A stretch of 29,055 nt of DNA from Physocladia obscura (GCA_027596945.1 JADGJH010000125.1:1-29055), one strand, 5' to 3'. Positions 1 through 11,773 are shown, counted from the stretch's first letter. The notes: generated from the sequence alone by a model not told the origin. Translations and numbers: made by a program.

Positions 1-467
1 AGCAAAATAAAGTAGATTGTAAATAGCAAATTATAAATGTAAATGTATATTTAGAGTATTTATTGTGTGTTTCAACAGGATGTGAGATATGAGGAAGTCT
101 CAAGTGCTTCCCTCTTAAATATAGCTTCTTTTCTTTTAGAACATATTCCCATTGTCTTAGCATTTTGCAATTATCAAATGACTTTGTCCAAGAATACAAT
201 ATTGTGTGGCAACCAATCAAGTGAGTTTAACTCACATGTAAATAACATGATTTCAGAATCATATATGAACATTGAGTGAAGGGTTCACCTGTTTTTGATC
301 TGTTATCTGTTCTTTTGAGTCATTCTGACCTAAATCCCATTATTTTGTTTTCTTTCTGTGCATCTGCTCCTGCCATTTTGTATCTCTATTTTTTCTCAGC
401 AATATCAATTTTATTTTCATTAGGTTTGTGCCTGATTCCAAATTTTATAGTGAAGGTGAACAATTCC

Positions 468-506
468 CCAATAATTACTGCCAAGTGTCTGATCAGTAAT
501 TATTGG
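468..506. repeat. Perfect 13-bp inverted repeat with 13-base loop
   Basis: The left arm CCAATAATTACTG (468-480) and right arm CAGTAATTATTGG (494-506) are exact reverse complements separated by 13 bases. The right arm starts with CAGTA, which resembles pogo-type transposon ends, but there is no flanking TA duplication, so I call it only a hairpin. Confidence 0.8.
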
Positions 507-984
507 ATTATCTCACTTTGCCTGATCTCCTTTTTCAATCTCTGTTGCTTACCAAACACAATGCAAAGGCATCTTGTCAAGCATATTTTTGATTTACATC
601 CATTGATTGGTGTTTGAGACTTTTCCATGTAAATCTGATTGCATGAAGAATTTGCTAAATAAACAATATGCTGATGGTTTTCTGGAATTGTTTGCAGAAT
701 GCATCTTGCGCTTCATCCAAAAAAAATAGAGGGTATACAGTGAAGTATTCCACTAGCCATTGCTTTTGTAATGCAGAAAACTTACAATCAATGACTTTTC
801 ATTGCCCTTTTGTCAATGTTGCATTTGATTCAAATTGCTTTATCCATCAGGCAATTATTTGAGGTGATTTTCAGTTGCCCCAACTCTTTCCATAGACATA
901 TAATGAAAATAGTCATTATATAGGACATTTACTCACATATTTGCACTGGCTTGTACAACAATAAAAAAATGTTGGCCAACTTTT

Positions 985-1088
985 GTTCCCTGTGCCAAGA
1001 ACAAGCAAACTGAGGCAGCACAGTCCTTTAATTATTGGCTCAATAGTTTTAAATATGCCAAAGGCAATGGCAGAAAGATTTCAGTTGG
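985..1088 (+). repeat. Dispersed repeat, copy A (matches 28480-28587)
   Basis: About 105 bases align in the same orientation with 28480-28587. The first 33 bases differ at only five sites; the rest is looser, with small gaps. Read on the minus strand, both copies encode the peptide C-L-(S/N)-L-L-V-(L/V)-G-T-G-N, and copy A stays open for about 40 codons around it. This suggests decayed protein-coding repeat DNA. The family is not identified. Confidence 0.7.
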
Positions 1089-1889
1089 TTGTTTTGTGAT
1101 TGCCAAGATTATTGCAAATCAACGTAGGTAGGTGTAATGCCAGGATAAAATTTCAACCAAACTGCTTTCAACTCTTCCAACATAGGTTTCCACTGGGCCT
1201 CCATCAAGTAGCTGGTTTTGTTGTACATGAAAAGGGCTGGTGTGATATCATCTTGGTGCAATCTTGTTTCTTCATGAGGTAAGACGATGTTGCCAATTTC
1301 AGCAGTATAATAAAAACATCCATCACTCTCTTGCTGCTGGCAGATACAAATGGAATAAAATTTGTGTACAGACTTCTTTTTCTGTGAAGCTTGTTTGGAT
1401 GTTCAATGGCTGGAGTGATGATACCTTTTGACAGTGAGTTGTCATTTTGTAATTTGATGCACATCTCAACATTGATTACATTCTGTAAACTGTAACCTCA
1501 CATAGCAATCCACTGCTCAAACGCAGCTACCCTGCTTTGATCTCTTTCAGAGTAGTCAGACTCATATGTGCCACTGATATAGCTTTCAGGTGTTTGGCAC
1601 AAATCACCTTTTTGTGCTGGTGCTGGAAACTCTTGAACCACTTAATGGCTATTTTTGTCTATGGTATCTTGTTACCAAATTGATGAAGTCTGGACATGCA
1701 ATTGGGTGATGGAACATGGCTTGTGCGTAGGAATAAAATAACAAATATTCTTTATTTGTGAATGTACTGTTGCCACGTGAGTAATCTGGGTGTTTTCCCA
1801 GTCATTTGTAGATTCATCTCTTGCAGCCTTGGTCAATATTCAATGTTGACTGGCAACAATTTGGGAAGCTCCATCATTGAATGTTGTTT

Positions 1890-1906
1890 GTAACCAAATT
1901 GGTTAC
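1890..1906. repeat. 17-bp palindrome
   Basis: The sequence GTAACCAA-A-TTGGTTAC has perfect 8-base arms around one central base. It lies in the CpG-poor repeat flank. No function is assigned. Confidence 0.7.
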
Positions 1907-2148
1907 TTCTCTGAAGATGCAGCTATTTTCAGCCTCAAACGAGTTCATTTGTAAGATCAAGCAGTTGTTGTTCTTAGTTCAATAAACTAATTTATTTGTT
2001 GATCAGATTTCAAGACGTTTTTTCATTTTTCAAGATTCACTCAATTCCCTCTTTTACTATTATTTTCTAATAAAAATTTTTTTTTAAAAATCTGAGTGAA
2101 AAAAAGAAACAAAGCAAAAAGTAACAAAAAAACACTTGCTGGCACTTT

Positions 2149-5100
2149 TCACTGGCTTAATATTCCAGCAATGGCGACCTCAAAAGCAGGAATCAAATGC
2201 GTAGCCAAAGATTTGCTAGAAACCTGACAAAACTGAAACTGGAAATCAAACTTAATTTCTGAGAGAATTGTCAATCCATTTGCAAGTTTGACAAAAGTGA
2301 AATAGTTGTGCTAGGGTCAATTATTTAAACATCAGTATTTTACAAGACAAAAAAAATTTAACTGTGTCTGTACTCACCAAATCTGTCGTCCGTTGCGCAA
2401 CTGTAAATACATTGTTTGAAAAAAGTTTTGTCTTGACATCATCCACAGATACATATCTTGCTGAAATGGCAAAATTTGTAACACTTTCAGACGACGGCGG
2501 CAACTCGGTACTCCAAGACCGCAGCCACGTATCAGCATCAACGACACTATTCTCCAAAAACAAGACATGAACTGGCAACAAAGCTTGAAAGTACAGAATT
2601 CCCAAATTGCATTTTAAAGCAATCTGAACATCTTTGTGAAAATTTAAATACTGTTAAACTTCAAATAATAATAATAAATAAATAAATAAAAAATAGAACA
2701 ATACTAAACTGTTGACAGGATTTGAAGGTTGTCCTGCCGCAATGTCGATTTTAAGCGCAATTGCTTTTTTAGTGCTCTGTCCAGCAAGTAGTGTAGGTAC
2801 ATTGAGGGGCTCGGCAGGGCTTAACCCAAAAGTATTGCGATTGAACAATATTGCAAAATCGCTCAATGGTTGCAAACCACCTTTGTTGCTGAGTGTTGCT
2901 TCAAAATACACTCGACCCGATCTGCGAGAGAAAGTTCCCGTCACTTCAAGTCCTTTTCCGGCCTGCATGTCGAGGATTAGGGATTCAGGTGGGATATAGC
3001 TCACGGTTGGTGGGAGAAGAGCTGGCGATGAGATTGCTCCAAGCAAACCAGAGTTTCCGTTCGGTGGCAACAATGATGTTGGAGAAAGTGCACTGTTCAA
3101 ACTTAGAGGATTCATTGAGCTGGAAATTAATCCTGTGTTGTTCAATGTTCCATATTGCTGTGAAAGCGGTTGCTGCACTGTGATAGTTGCAGCTTGTTTT
3201 GACGGTCCAAATGGATCCAACTCAACCAGTCCACCAGAAATTCCAGCCACATTTTGTCCTCGGCCAAATATAGGTCCAAATGAAGGCTGCTGGGAGAATC
3301 CAGACCCGTTCTGTTCTTGATTCAAGCCGTTAAAACCAAACGGGTTGCTTTTTATATTCAAATTTGCAGTTTGATTCGTAATCGAGTTCAAGAACATATC
3401 AAGCTGATTCGGGCCAAGAGATTCTGGAATTGGTGTAGAAGAAATTTCTGGGTGATCTTCTGGCTCAGCTTCGTCATCATCGGCAGCATCTTCATTGATC
3501 GCCAAAGCTTCGAGATTTAGTTGAGGTTCATCACCAAACATACCATCCATACTATCATTTGCAATTGGTGCTTGACGGGCACTTCATGAAAAACAAATAC
3601 CAGGGTACAATTTTTAATAAAAAGCCTCATTATTTAACGTTTGAAAAAATATATGTACTCACAATACATCTCCATCCAAATGTTTACCGTAAGCCGAAAA
3701 ATCGCGGAAGACGAAAGCAGGAGAAGGATCAACTTTCTTTTGCCTCAACCCACCAATAAAAGTTCCAGGCGTTTTGTGATAGATGGAAGCAAGGGTCGAA
3801 ATATGCAAAAACAGTTCCTCGAGAGTTTGTGATGGCAGATTTTCCATTTCTGCACTAATTGGAGGGCTATCGCCAAACACAATAACTTTTGCAGCAACTG
3901 GATCTGTCGAAAGTAAACGCCAGTAAATGAATCCTCTATCCCGCAGGTCTGGGTTGTCGATATCTTCGGTGCACCATTTTAAGATTTTCGGAATTAATTC
4001 TTGACCTTTTGTCGGGCGCTTGATAAAAAGTTTAACAACTGCCGTAAGAAGAGCCAACTGTACGTTTGGCGTTTCGTCTTTGAATGATTCCAAAAAATGT
4101 TCAAGCAATTCATTTGCGTTTTCGATTCGATCGGAATAGTGGCCAATAATCCAAATCATCGATGCCTTCGCCTCTGATTCGTCCAAACTGTCCAGATTTT
4201 CGCACAGTGTCGTAATTATTCCCTCGTAACGATTTGGGTATCTGCGGAAGATATCCTGTTGAAATGATCAGAAACTAAGATAAGTTTACACGTTTTATCA
4301 ATCACCTTAATTACGACAATACTTTCTTGCACCACATAATTGACTTTTGTTTTGATTAAATCGACAAGAGTTCGCACGCATCGATCCGCAGATGATTCAA
4401 TTTTAATAGCGCATTTTCCGATCGCCCGTATAGATTTTCGAACAAAATCGACGTCAATTTCTGTCGCGTATCTAATTTTTTGAATGAATTTTGAGAAAAC
4501 ATAAATAAAAGGAAGAAACCATACTCTTTCAATTCAGGCAAAACTTGCTCAATATTTTCATCACTGACAAGTCGAAAAATTATTTCAAGCTTTGCAATTT
4601 TAACATAAATTGGATCGTTGTATTTGCAAAAGAACACTTTGATGTCATTCTTCAAAAAGTCCGGTTTTCGTTGTAAAATCAGCTGAATATTTCTGAGGGC
4701 GACAAATTGAACTTCGGACCCGTTGTTCAAAAGGGTGACTGTGTTGGGGAAAAAAAGTTTAAAAGACTAAAATCGAATTTGGAGACTGTTCACATACCTA
4801 ACGGAGATCCAATTCGTCTGAAGAAAGAATTTACGGATTCATCTTTCAATATATAGTTTGTCATGTATAAAATTACCCGAATTGCTGATAATACAACAGC
4901 AGAATTCGAGTGTGACAGACGAGGCACAACCCGTTCGGCGACAGATTCGGCATCGCTATGTTCTTGAGGAACAAAGTATAAAAGAGCTTCAAGAATATAG
5001 ACTTGTCCCCATCTGAGTTGTTTACTTTTAACTAAAAAAATATGAAAAAGCACCCAATTGGGAGCCAATAAATCATACTCTGAGCATTCGTTCAGGGCTG

Positions 5101-5936
5101 TTAGAAGCCTACTCGCCAAAGGAAAATCCACGCGCATATCGAAGCCAGGATTTCTTTCAGCAATTTCGGTAAGCGCAGCAACAGCATTGGCTACAACCTA
5201 ATTTTCATTTGTAAATGCACTGAAATTTGTTTTCATAAAACAAACCATCGAGTTATCACTGTTGAGTAAGTTTCGCAATTTGTCCATTAAACTGGCTCTG
5301 TCAATAGCAAAGCGATCGTGAGTGTACAGCTTTACGACGGCAATCGCGGCAGTCTTCGCAACATATGCATCTCGATCTGCCAAACTTTTAACAAGAGCGG
5401 TAGAAAGTGCATCAATCAGCTTATCGACTTGCATATAACCCATTGTGCGTAACGCGAGCGCACGGATAAGCGGGTTTGGATCGACCAAATCTCGCTGAAA
5501 TATTTTTTTTAAACATTCCAAATCAATAAAAATAAGTATGCGGAAAATAAAAGCGATGGGAGATCATACCTCAAAGGCAGCAATGGTCAGCTTTGCCAGA
5601 TCCGGTTTTGCGCGGGCATAAGACACAATATATAAGTACGCCATTTTCTTAACTTCAAGCATCGGCGCCTGCATAACGGCTACAACGTCAGCAAACAGTG
5701 GGCTCATATCGTTGCCCATTGTCATGTTTGCTACGATCTATTCATTATTGTTATACTCATTTATTTCAATATCATCGCTTTTTAATGTTGCATCAATATA
5801 TCTGCACGGCATTAACCTTCTTGAGCACGATCCGCTTCTTCGTATGCTTTGTATCGCGTCGGTCAGCCGCCGCAAGTTCTTCACGTAGCTCTTGCACTTT
5901 TCCTTTGCTGAAATACTTTGTGTCGTTGCCACTCAT
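2149..5936 (-). CDS. AP-1/AP-2 clathrin adaptor complex, beta subunit (beta-adaptin)
   Basis: This is the large beta subunit of the clathrin adaptor (APL2/AP1B1/AP2B1 family), which helps form coats at the trans-Golgi/endosome or plasma membrane and binds clathrin and cargo. Exons: 5936-5817, 5737-5570, 5494-5246, 5197-5079, 5012-4798, 4738-4525, 4471-4306, 4255-3663, 3581-2710, 2631-2378, 2310-2149. The frame closes at 1043 aa, longer than the roughly 940 aa of human beta2. The trunk (about 1-590) carries family blocks such as [40 protein letters not shown] and [20 protein letters not shown]. The hinge (about 600-810) is acidic then Asn/Ser/Pro-rich and contains NPF (694-696) and LVELDPF (733-739). 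The ear (about 815-1043) is complete. The last exon (2310-2149) is inferred from homology and encodes KLANG through the stop. I cannot separate the AP-1 from the AP-2 paralogue. The exon 9/10 junction uses a GTTTAG donor and is the least certain. Confidence 0.95.
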
Positions 5937-5984
5937 TTTGAAGAAATTCAAATCAAATTACCGAATGTTTATTTTCCCTTTCAA
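5937..5984 (-). promoter_or_regulatory. 48-bp tandem spacer, GCDH stop to adaptin start
   Basis: Only 48 bases separate the GCDH stop from the adaptin ATG on the same strand. The spacer holds AATAAA on the minus strand (5973-5968), a plausible GCDH poly(A) signal about 30 bases before the adaptin start. The adaptin promoter must therefore overlap the end of the GCDH transcription unit. Confidence 0.6.
5968..5973 (-). terminator. Candidate GCDH poly(A) signal AATAAA
   Basis: AATAAA on the minus strand, 11 bases past the GCDH stop. It is the only canonical signal in the 48-base spacer. Confidence 0.5.
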
Positions 5985-7637
5985 TCACTGAAACGCTTGG
6001 AGACCAGTGATACCCCGTCCAATAATTAAAGCATGAACGTCATGAGTGCCTTCGTACGTATTAACTGCCTCCAGATTCATCACATGTCTGATAATATGGT
6101 ACTCATCCTGAACTCCATTTCCACCAAGAATATCACGCATGTCACGAGCAATCGCAAGGGCCTTCCCGACGTTATTTCTTTTAACAAGAGACACCATCTC
6201 TGGTGCAAGCATCGGGCCTCCTTCAGCATCCTTAAGTCGACCAACCTGCAATGACGCCTGCAAACCCAATGAAATTTCTGTCAACGCGTCGGCAAATTTT
6301 TTCTGAATTAGTTGGAACCGGGCCAATGGTCCACCAAACTGGTTACGCTCGAGTGTATATGTTCGCGCTTGAGCAAGACATGCTTCAGCTGCACCAAGAG
6401 CACCCCAGCTAATTCCATATCTTGCATTGTTTAAACAGCCAAATGGACCTTTTAGTCCTTGTACGCCGGGAAGAATGTTTTCAGCTGGAATATGGACATC
6501 ATCCATGAAAATAGAGCCAGTAATTGATGCGCGAAGAGAAAATTTTCCTTCGATTTTAGGGGCAGTGAGTCCTGTCATTCCCTGATGATTTTTTGTTTTG
6601 CCATAGGTTGGGAGAGAGGAATTGAAAGCTCATATCTACCTTTTCCAAAATAAATCCTCGAATGACACCATCCAACTTTGCCCAAATAACAAACACGTCG
6701 GCGATAGGACTGTTTGTGATCCACATTTTTGATCCGTTCAGAACAAATCCGTTGGCAGTTTTCTTGGCAGTCGTTTCCATGCTTGCTGGATCAGACCCAT
6801 GGTTTGGTTCGGTTAGCCCGAAGCATCCCACCAAATTTCCGGTTGCTGTGGCAAATAAAAAAGGACTGAGAATGTGAACAAAATACAATTAAATATTATA
6901 CCCAATTGAGGCAGATATTTTTCACGCTGCGTCTCGGATCCGTAAGCATAAATTGGATACATGACCAAACTGGATTGAACAGACATAGCACTGCGGTAAC
7001 CAGAATCTACTCTTTCAACTTCTCTTGCAATGAGTCCGTAAGCAACAGATGAAACCCCAGCACATCCGTACCCATCAATGGTTGCACCGAGCATGCCAAG
7101 TTTACCCATTTCATTCATTATTTCACGATGAAAAACTGCATTCGAAAAGGCGGTTAGTCTGTGGCGGTTTCACTATTCTTTGAGACGTTATTCTACAAGG
7201 CATGAATATTTTGCCGATAGCAATGGACAGATAGGAATGAGAGCGAAGTGTAAACAATAAAAGAGATGTCGCATGGGCATAAAGAATAAAATTGAGTTAC
7301 TGATTATACCTTCATTTCTGTTTGCGTTGACGACTCTTGGGAGCAGTTTAGATTGTGCGTATTGGCGGGCAGAGTCGCGCACAATAATCTCCTCGTCCGT
7401 TAATTGCGAATTGAGGTTGAGCGCATCGGTCCAGTCGAACGCTGCGAATTTCGCAGGGCCCTTCGTTGTGACAAAGCTTCGGAATCCCGATGCAGGAAGG
7501 CCTTGTAACTTGGCTAAAGTTGGGCCAGAGTATTAAATAACAGTTTAGCAAAAACTTTTTAAGTTGTTGCTGCAAAGCGGCGCGTAATACTAAGAACTGT
7601 CCAAACCAAATTGTTGAGTCAACTGTGTCAAGAACAT
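5985..7637 (-). CDS. GCDH: Glutaryl-CoA dehydrogenase, mitochondrial
   Basis: This FAD acyl-CoA dehydrogenase oxidises and decarboxylates glutaryl-CoA to crotonyl-CoA in lysine and tryptophan breakdown, in the mitochondrial matrix. Exons: 7637-7607, 7513-7310, 7135-6902, 6845-6640, 6581-5985. The frame closes at 423 aa (human precursor 438). Family blocks are near identical: [82 protein letters not shown] and [13 protein letters not shown]. The Glu in YEGTHD (about residue 402) is the catalytic base known for this family. Exon 1 is only 31 bases ([10 protein letters not shown]), chosen because its phase joins exactly to exon 2 through a GTTTGG donor. A start at another upstream ATG is possible, so the presequence is the uncertain part. 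Confidence 0.95.
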
Positions 7638-7996
7638 TTTGATTTTTTTTTCCGAATCTTTCCGCTTTCCCCATTTCGTCAGATCATAAAACGGCGTGAT
7701 TTCTAAGCCGAGTGCCTCATTCGTTCATTGCTCATGAAAAAAAGACGAAATTAATTAGTAAAGAATTTCCGTGCCAAATATTTCATTGAATTTAATTATT
7801 CATTGTAGATAATAAACCATTATAAAGTATTATAATCAGAAGATCGAAAACTGGCAGCTGGATTACTGGCGCCTAATAACTTGAAACCACCAAACCACTT
7901 TGTAACAGCAGTTTTTTTCTTAAAAGTACGAAGATCTTTTTTGTTTCGCAGCCGTTGTTTTCTTTTTTTTTTCTGTGGAGAAAACACATTTTGTAA
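7638..7996. promoter_or_regulatory. Divergent GCDH / BMS1 intergenic region
   Basis: These 359 bases lie between two start codons pointing apart, so they should hold both promoters. They are AT-rich with T runs near 7960-7972. I see no clear TATA box or recognisable ribosome-biogenesis promoter element, and no RNA gene. Confidence 0.6.
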
Positions 7997-9539
7997 ATGG
8001 AAAGCACAAACGAACATGGAGTGAAAGCGCATCATAAGCGGCAATCTGGGCCCAAAGCCGAGCGTAAAAAGGAAAAGAAACTGCCGCAGCATCAAAAAAA
8101 CGCTAAGATGCAAAACCCGAAAGCGTTTGCCTTCAATTCCGGCGTTCGCGCAAACAGAACAATCATGCGTAATATGGACAAGTACGTATATACAGTCCTG
8201 TGTAATACAGTATTTACGTTTTCTCGGCGAACTTCGCCAACAAACCAACAAATAGGGACCAAACTAAACTTCATGTGCCAATGGTTGATCGCACGCCTGA
8301 CATTCCTGCCCCTATTGTTGTTGCAGTTGTTGGTCCGCCAGGAGTATGTTTTTTAATATGATTCTTTCTGCCAAAATCTAATCAAATGTATGAAATACAG
8401 ACGGGAAAAACAACTTTAATCCGGTCTCTCGTGAAACGATACACAAAACACAACCTGCAGGAAATAAACGGCCCGATTACTGTCGTCAGCGGAAAGAAAC
8501 AACGTCTCACTTTCCTCGAAGCAAACAATGACCTCAACTCACTTATTGATATTGCCAAAGTCGCAGATTTGATTCTTCTCCTCATTGATGCTAGTTTTGG
8601 TTTCGAAATGGAGACTTTTGAGTTTCTCAACATTCTGCAAAGTCATGGATTCCCTCGGGTTATGGGAGTTTTAACATTTCTGGACAAATTCAAGGACGGA
8701 AAGCGAATGCGTAAAACGAAAAAAAAAATCAAGCAGCGATTCTGGACGGAGATCTACCAAGGAGCGAAATTATTTTATTTATCTGGCCTTGTAAATGGTC
8801 GATATTTAAAGCAAGAAGTATTAAACTTGTCCCGTTTCATTTCAGTCATGAAGTTTAGACCTTTGAGTGTGAGTTTCAATATACATGATTTATTGGCTTT
8901 CTCGTAATACATGGAATTATTTAGTGGCGAAATGCACATCCGTATGTTCTTACAGATCGCGTTGAAGATCTTACAGATCCAGCAACGGTGCACGAAGATT
9001 CTAAATGCGACCGTATAATTGCAGTGTATGGATACTTGCGCGGAACAAATTTGAAAATCACTTCGAAAGTCCACATTCCCGGCAGTGGCGACCATACTAT
9101 TTCACATCTTTCGACTCTTCCAGACCCGTGTCCGTTGCCCGACAAGGTGCGCAAACTGCTTAATGAGAAACACAAGCTCATTTATGCACCCTCAAGCAGT
9201 GTTGCCGGTATTTTGCATGATCGAGATGCTGTCTACATAAATGTTCCCGGACAATTGGACCGAGGAAGACGTGAAGGTGTCAGTGATGGAGAACGGATGG
9301 TTATTGACTTGCAGGATGCAAAAGAAACTCTTGCGGACAGTATTAGGCAAAGTGAAGGCGTGAGACTGTTCAGTGAAGGGGATGTTGTTAGAGGTGACGG
9401 TCCCAATTTGACAATACCACTTGATGAGGATGACAAAGATAATAATGATCAAGATGACGGAGATGATCAAGATGATGAAAATAATAATGGCAGCAGCAGC
9501 GACGACGACGATAATGATGACGATGACGATGACGATGAC

Positions 9540-9617
<78 letters not shown>

Positions 9618-11725
9618 GTTGCTGCTATTGAAATTAGTGGACGCCGTAAAGCTTCTTTTCGAATTATTTCTCGTCTTGAAGGAGGGGACCAAGCTCAAAA
9701 AGATGCCACAGCAGCCTTCGGTTTCGCAGACTCAGATTCCGAACTTGGTGACGATGATAATGAAGAAGAAGTAAACATTGACGGCCGGCTTAGATGGAAG
9801 AAAAATATTGCCAAAATTACCGAAGAATCCTTTGTTGCCACCAAAAGAAAAGTAACACTGATGCAGTTAGTTTATGAATCAGAAAATCAGGAAATAAGTT
9901 CAACCACGGAAACAAAAGTCGTAGATGTTGAAGATGGTGGTGATTCATTCTTTAACGTCACAAAAAAAGTTTCAACTGGAGCTGTTCTTTCTCTTGCCGT
10001 TATTGACACGTGTCGATTCGAAGTCCCTGAAGCAGACTTAGCAGAATGGGAGGACGAAGAAACTTTGGATTCAATTCGCAGTCTGTTCATTACTGGCGCC
10101 GCTGCTCTTACTGCAAGCGGCGAAGCGGAAGAGACGCATGGAGACTTTGAAGATTTGGAGAATCCAAATGCTTCTTTCGCATCAAAAACACAAGATAAAG
10201 GAGAAGAAAATGACTCTGAAGAAGCTCTTGCCAAAAAGAAAGAGCAATTGAAGCGAAAATTCGACGCGTTATACGATGGCGACGAGGATGAAAAAAGCAA
10301 TAATATTTTCGAAGCGGCCAAAGAAGACATGGCCAAACAAAAGCAAGTAAATCTCACAGAGTTTGAAAATGACGATACGGAGCTTCGGGCGAAAGTTGAA
10401 GGACTGCGTGCTGGCGTTTATGTTCGTGTTGTTCTTGAGAATATGCCGTATGAATTCATTGAAAATTACAATCCTGCGTATCCTGTAATTCTCGGCGGGC
10501 TTTTATCATCAGAGGAATCTTTTGGATTTTGTCAAGTTTGTTATTTTTTTTTTTTTTTTTTTTTGAATGNNNNNNNNNNACCTGAAACAAAATTAACAGG
10601 TCCGTATTAAAAAGCATAGATGGCATAAAAAAATTCTAAAGACCAATGATCCACTCATATTTTCGATTGGCTGGCGTCGTTTCCAGTCTCTTCCTCTCTA
10701 TTCCCTCAACGATGGAAACCGCAACCGAATGCTAAAATATACTCCAGAACACATGCATTGCCTGGCAACATTCTATGGCCCCATTACAGTCCCCAACACC
10801 GGTTTTTGCGCGTTCAACTCTGTTGCTGACGGTACATCCTCGTTCCGCGTGAGTGCCACAGGTGTTGTTCTTGATATCAATCAAAGTGTTGAGGTTGTCA
10901 AGAAACTGAAGCTTACGGGAACACCGTACAAAGTTCTTAAAAATACTGCGTTTATCAAAGATATGTTCACAACAGCCTTGGAAGTTGCTAAATTTGAAGG
11001 CGCGAATATCCGGACAGTATCTGGGATCCGAGGGCAGGTAAAAAAGGCATTACCGAAGCCCGAGGGATATTTTAGAGCAACTTTTGAAGACAAAATTTTG
11101 ATGAGTGGTATAATTTTTTTCAGATAACACAATTTTCGATCGGACTCATATTTGTTTTTTCGTTTCTGCATTGTTAGATATCGTTTTTTTACGCGCATGG
11201 TACCCTGTGAAGCCAAGAAAGTTTTACAACCCGGTCTCGTCGCTGCTCTTGCAAGACAAGAAATCATGGAAAGGCATGCGTCTGACAGGCCAGATCCGAC
11301 GCGACGAGAAGCTCAAAATTCCTCTCAACAAAGACTCACTATACAAACCAATCGAACGCAAACAGCGCGTCTTTAACACACTGAAAGTTCCCCGTAAACT
11401 GCTCGCCGATCTTCCATTTGCAAGCAAACCCAAAGTGCGAAAGGCCCGAACAAAGCCGTCACTCATGCAAAAGCGGGCTGTTGTTTCAGAACCGCATGAA
11501 CAGAAAGTATACAGTCTCATCCAAGCCATCAACACACTTAAGAATGAGAAGAAGAAGAAGGAGAAAGGCAAACAAGCGTTACGGAAAGAGAGAATGGAAA
11601 AGGAGGCTAAGAAATGGGAATCGATTTCGCTGGCTAAAAAAAAGGTTACTTCAAAAGCAATTTTCAAGAAGCAGGGACAGTTTGAGACTTCTGCAAATAG
11701 TGATAGGTATAAGAAGAAAAAGTGA
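7997..11725 (+). CDS. BMS1: Ribosome biogenesis GTPase BMS1
   Basis: BMS1 is a nucleolar GTPase of the small-subunit processome; in the known family it works with RCL1 during early 18S rRNA processing. Exons: 7997-8181, 8256-8343, 8401-8868, 8925-10535, 10600-11107, 11178-11725. The frame closes at 1135 aa (yeast 1183). The N-terminus is basic (about 1-55). Next comes [11 protein letters not shown] and a P-loop GPPGTGKT (88-95), which intron 2 splits exactly after GPPG. Further family blocks are [37 protein letters not shown], the acidic middle with 33 consecutive Asp (445-477), [48 protein letters not shown] and a Lys-rich tail. Intron 4 contains a 21-T run and ten N, so its true length is unknown. 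The stop is 128 bases from the convergent VDAC stop. Confidence 0.97.
9516..9614 (+). repeat. (GAT/GAC)n microsatellite encoding 33 Asp
   Basis: An in-frame trinucleotide tract within BMS1 exon 4. The first part alternates GAT and GAC, then becomes pure GAT, the pattern expected of recent slippage. Flanking codons also encode many Asp and Asn, so it extends an existing acidic linker. Confidence 0.95.
10544..10579. other. Poly-T run followed by 10-N assembly gap inside BMS1 intron 4
   Basis: Twenty-one T (10544-10564) are followed by GAATG and ten N (10570-10579). Ten N is a common placeholder, so the real gap may be longer. Splice sites on both sides (donor at 10536, acceptor ending 10599) keep the frame. 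Confidence 0.9.
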
Positions 11726-11773
11726 ATGGCTGTCAGATTTTTTCTGCCAATCAAAATTGAACTTATTGGGAAA

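Larger units (their letters stand above)
1..2148. other. Gene-less AT-rich repeat remnant (left flank)
   Basis: No intact gene is visible. Short open frames exist on both strands, but none resembles a known family and all are broken by stops. The segment is strongly CpG-poor: I counted eight CpG in about 2.1 kb, only one of them in the first kilobase. It contains a 13-bp hairpin (468-506), a 17-bp palindrome (1890-1906) and a copy (985-1088) of a repeat that recurs at 28480-28587. I infer decayed transposable-element or repeat DNA. The family is not identified. Confidence 0.6.

Noticed and set aside
67..1464. Several 60-113 codon frames in the left flank
   Set aside because: Low-complexity, AT-rich, no recognisable domain, and they overlap on both strands in repeat-like DNA.
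7348..7674. 108-codon minus-strand frame
   Set aside because: It overlaps GCDH exons 1-2 in a different frame for most of its length; the homologous frame is the one matching GCDH.
7820..8356. Frames on both strands around BMS1 exon 1
   Set aside because: They run through intron 1 or antisense to the conserved exon; only the spliced BMS1 frame is conserved.
9192..9698. Minus-strand frame with a long Ile run, and a plus-strand Met-rich frame at 9421-9774
   Set aside because: Both are other-frame readings of the GAT repeat inside BMS1 exon 4.
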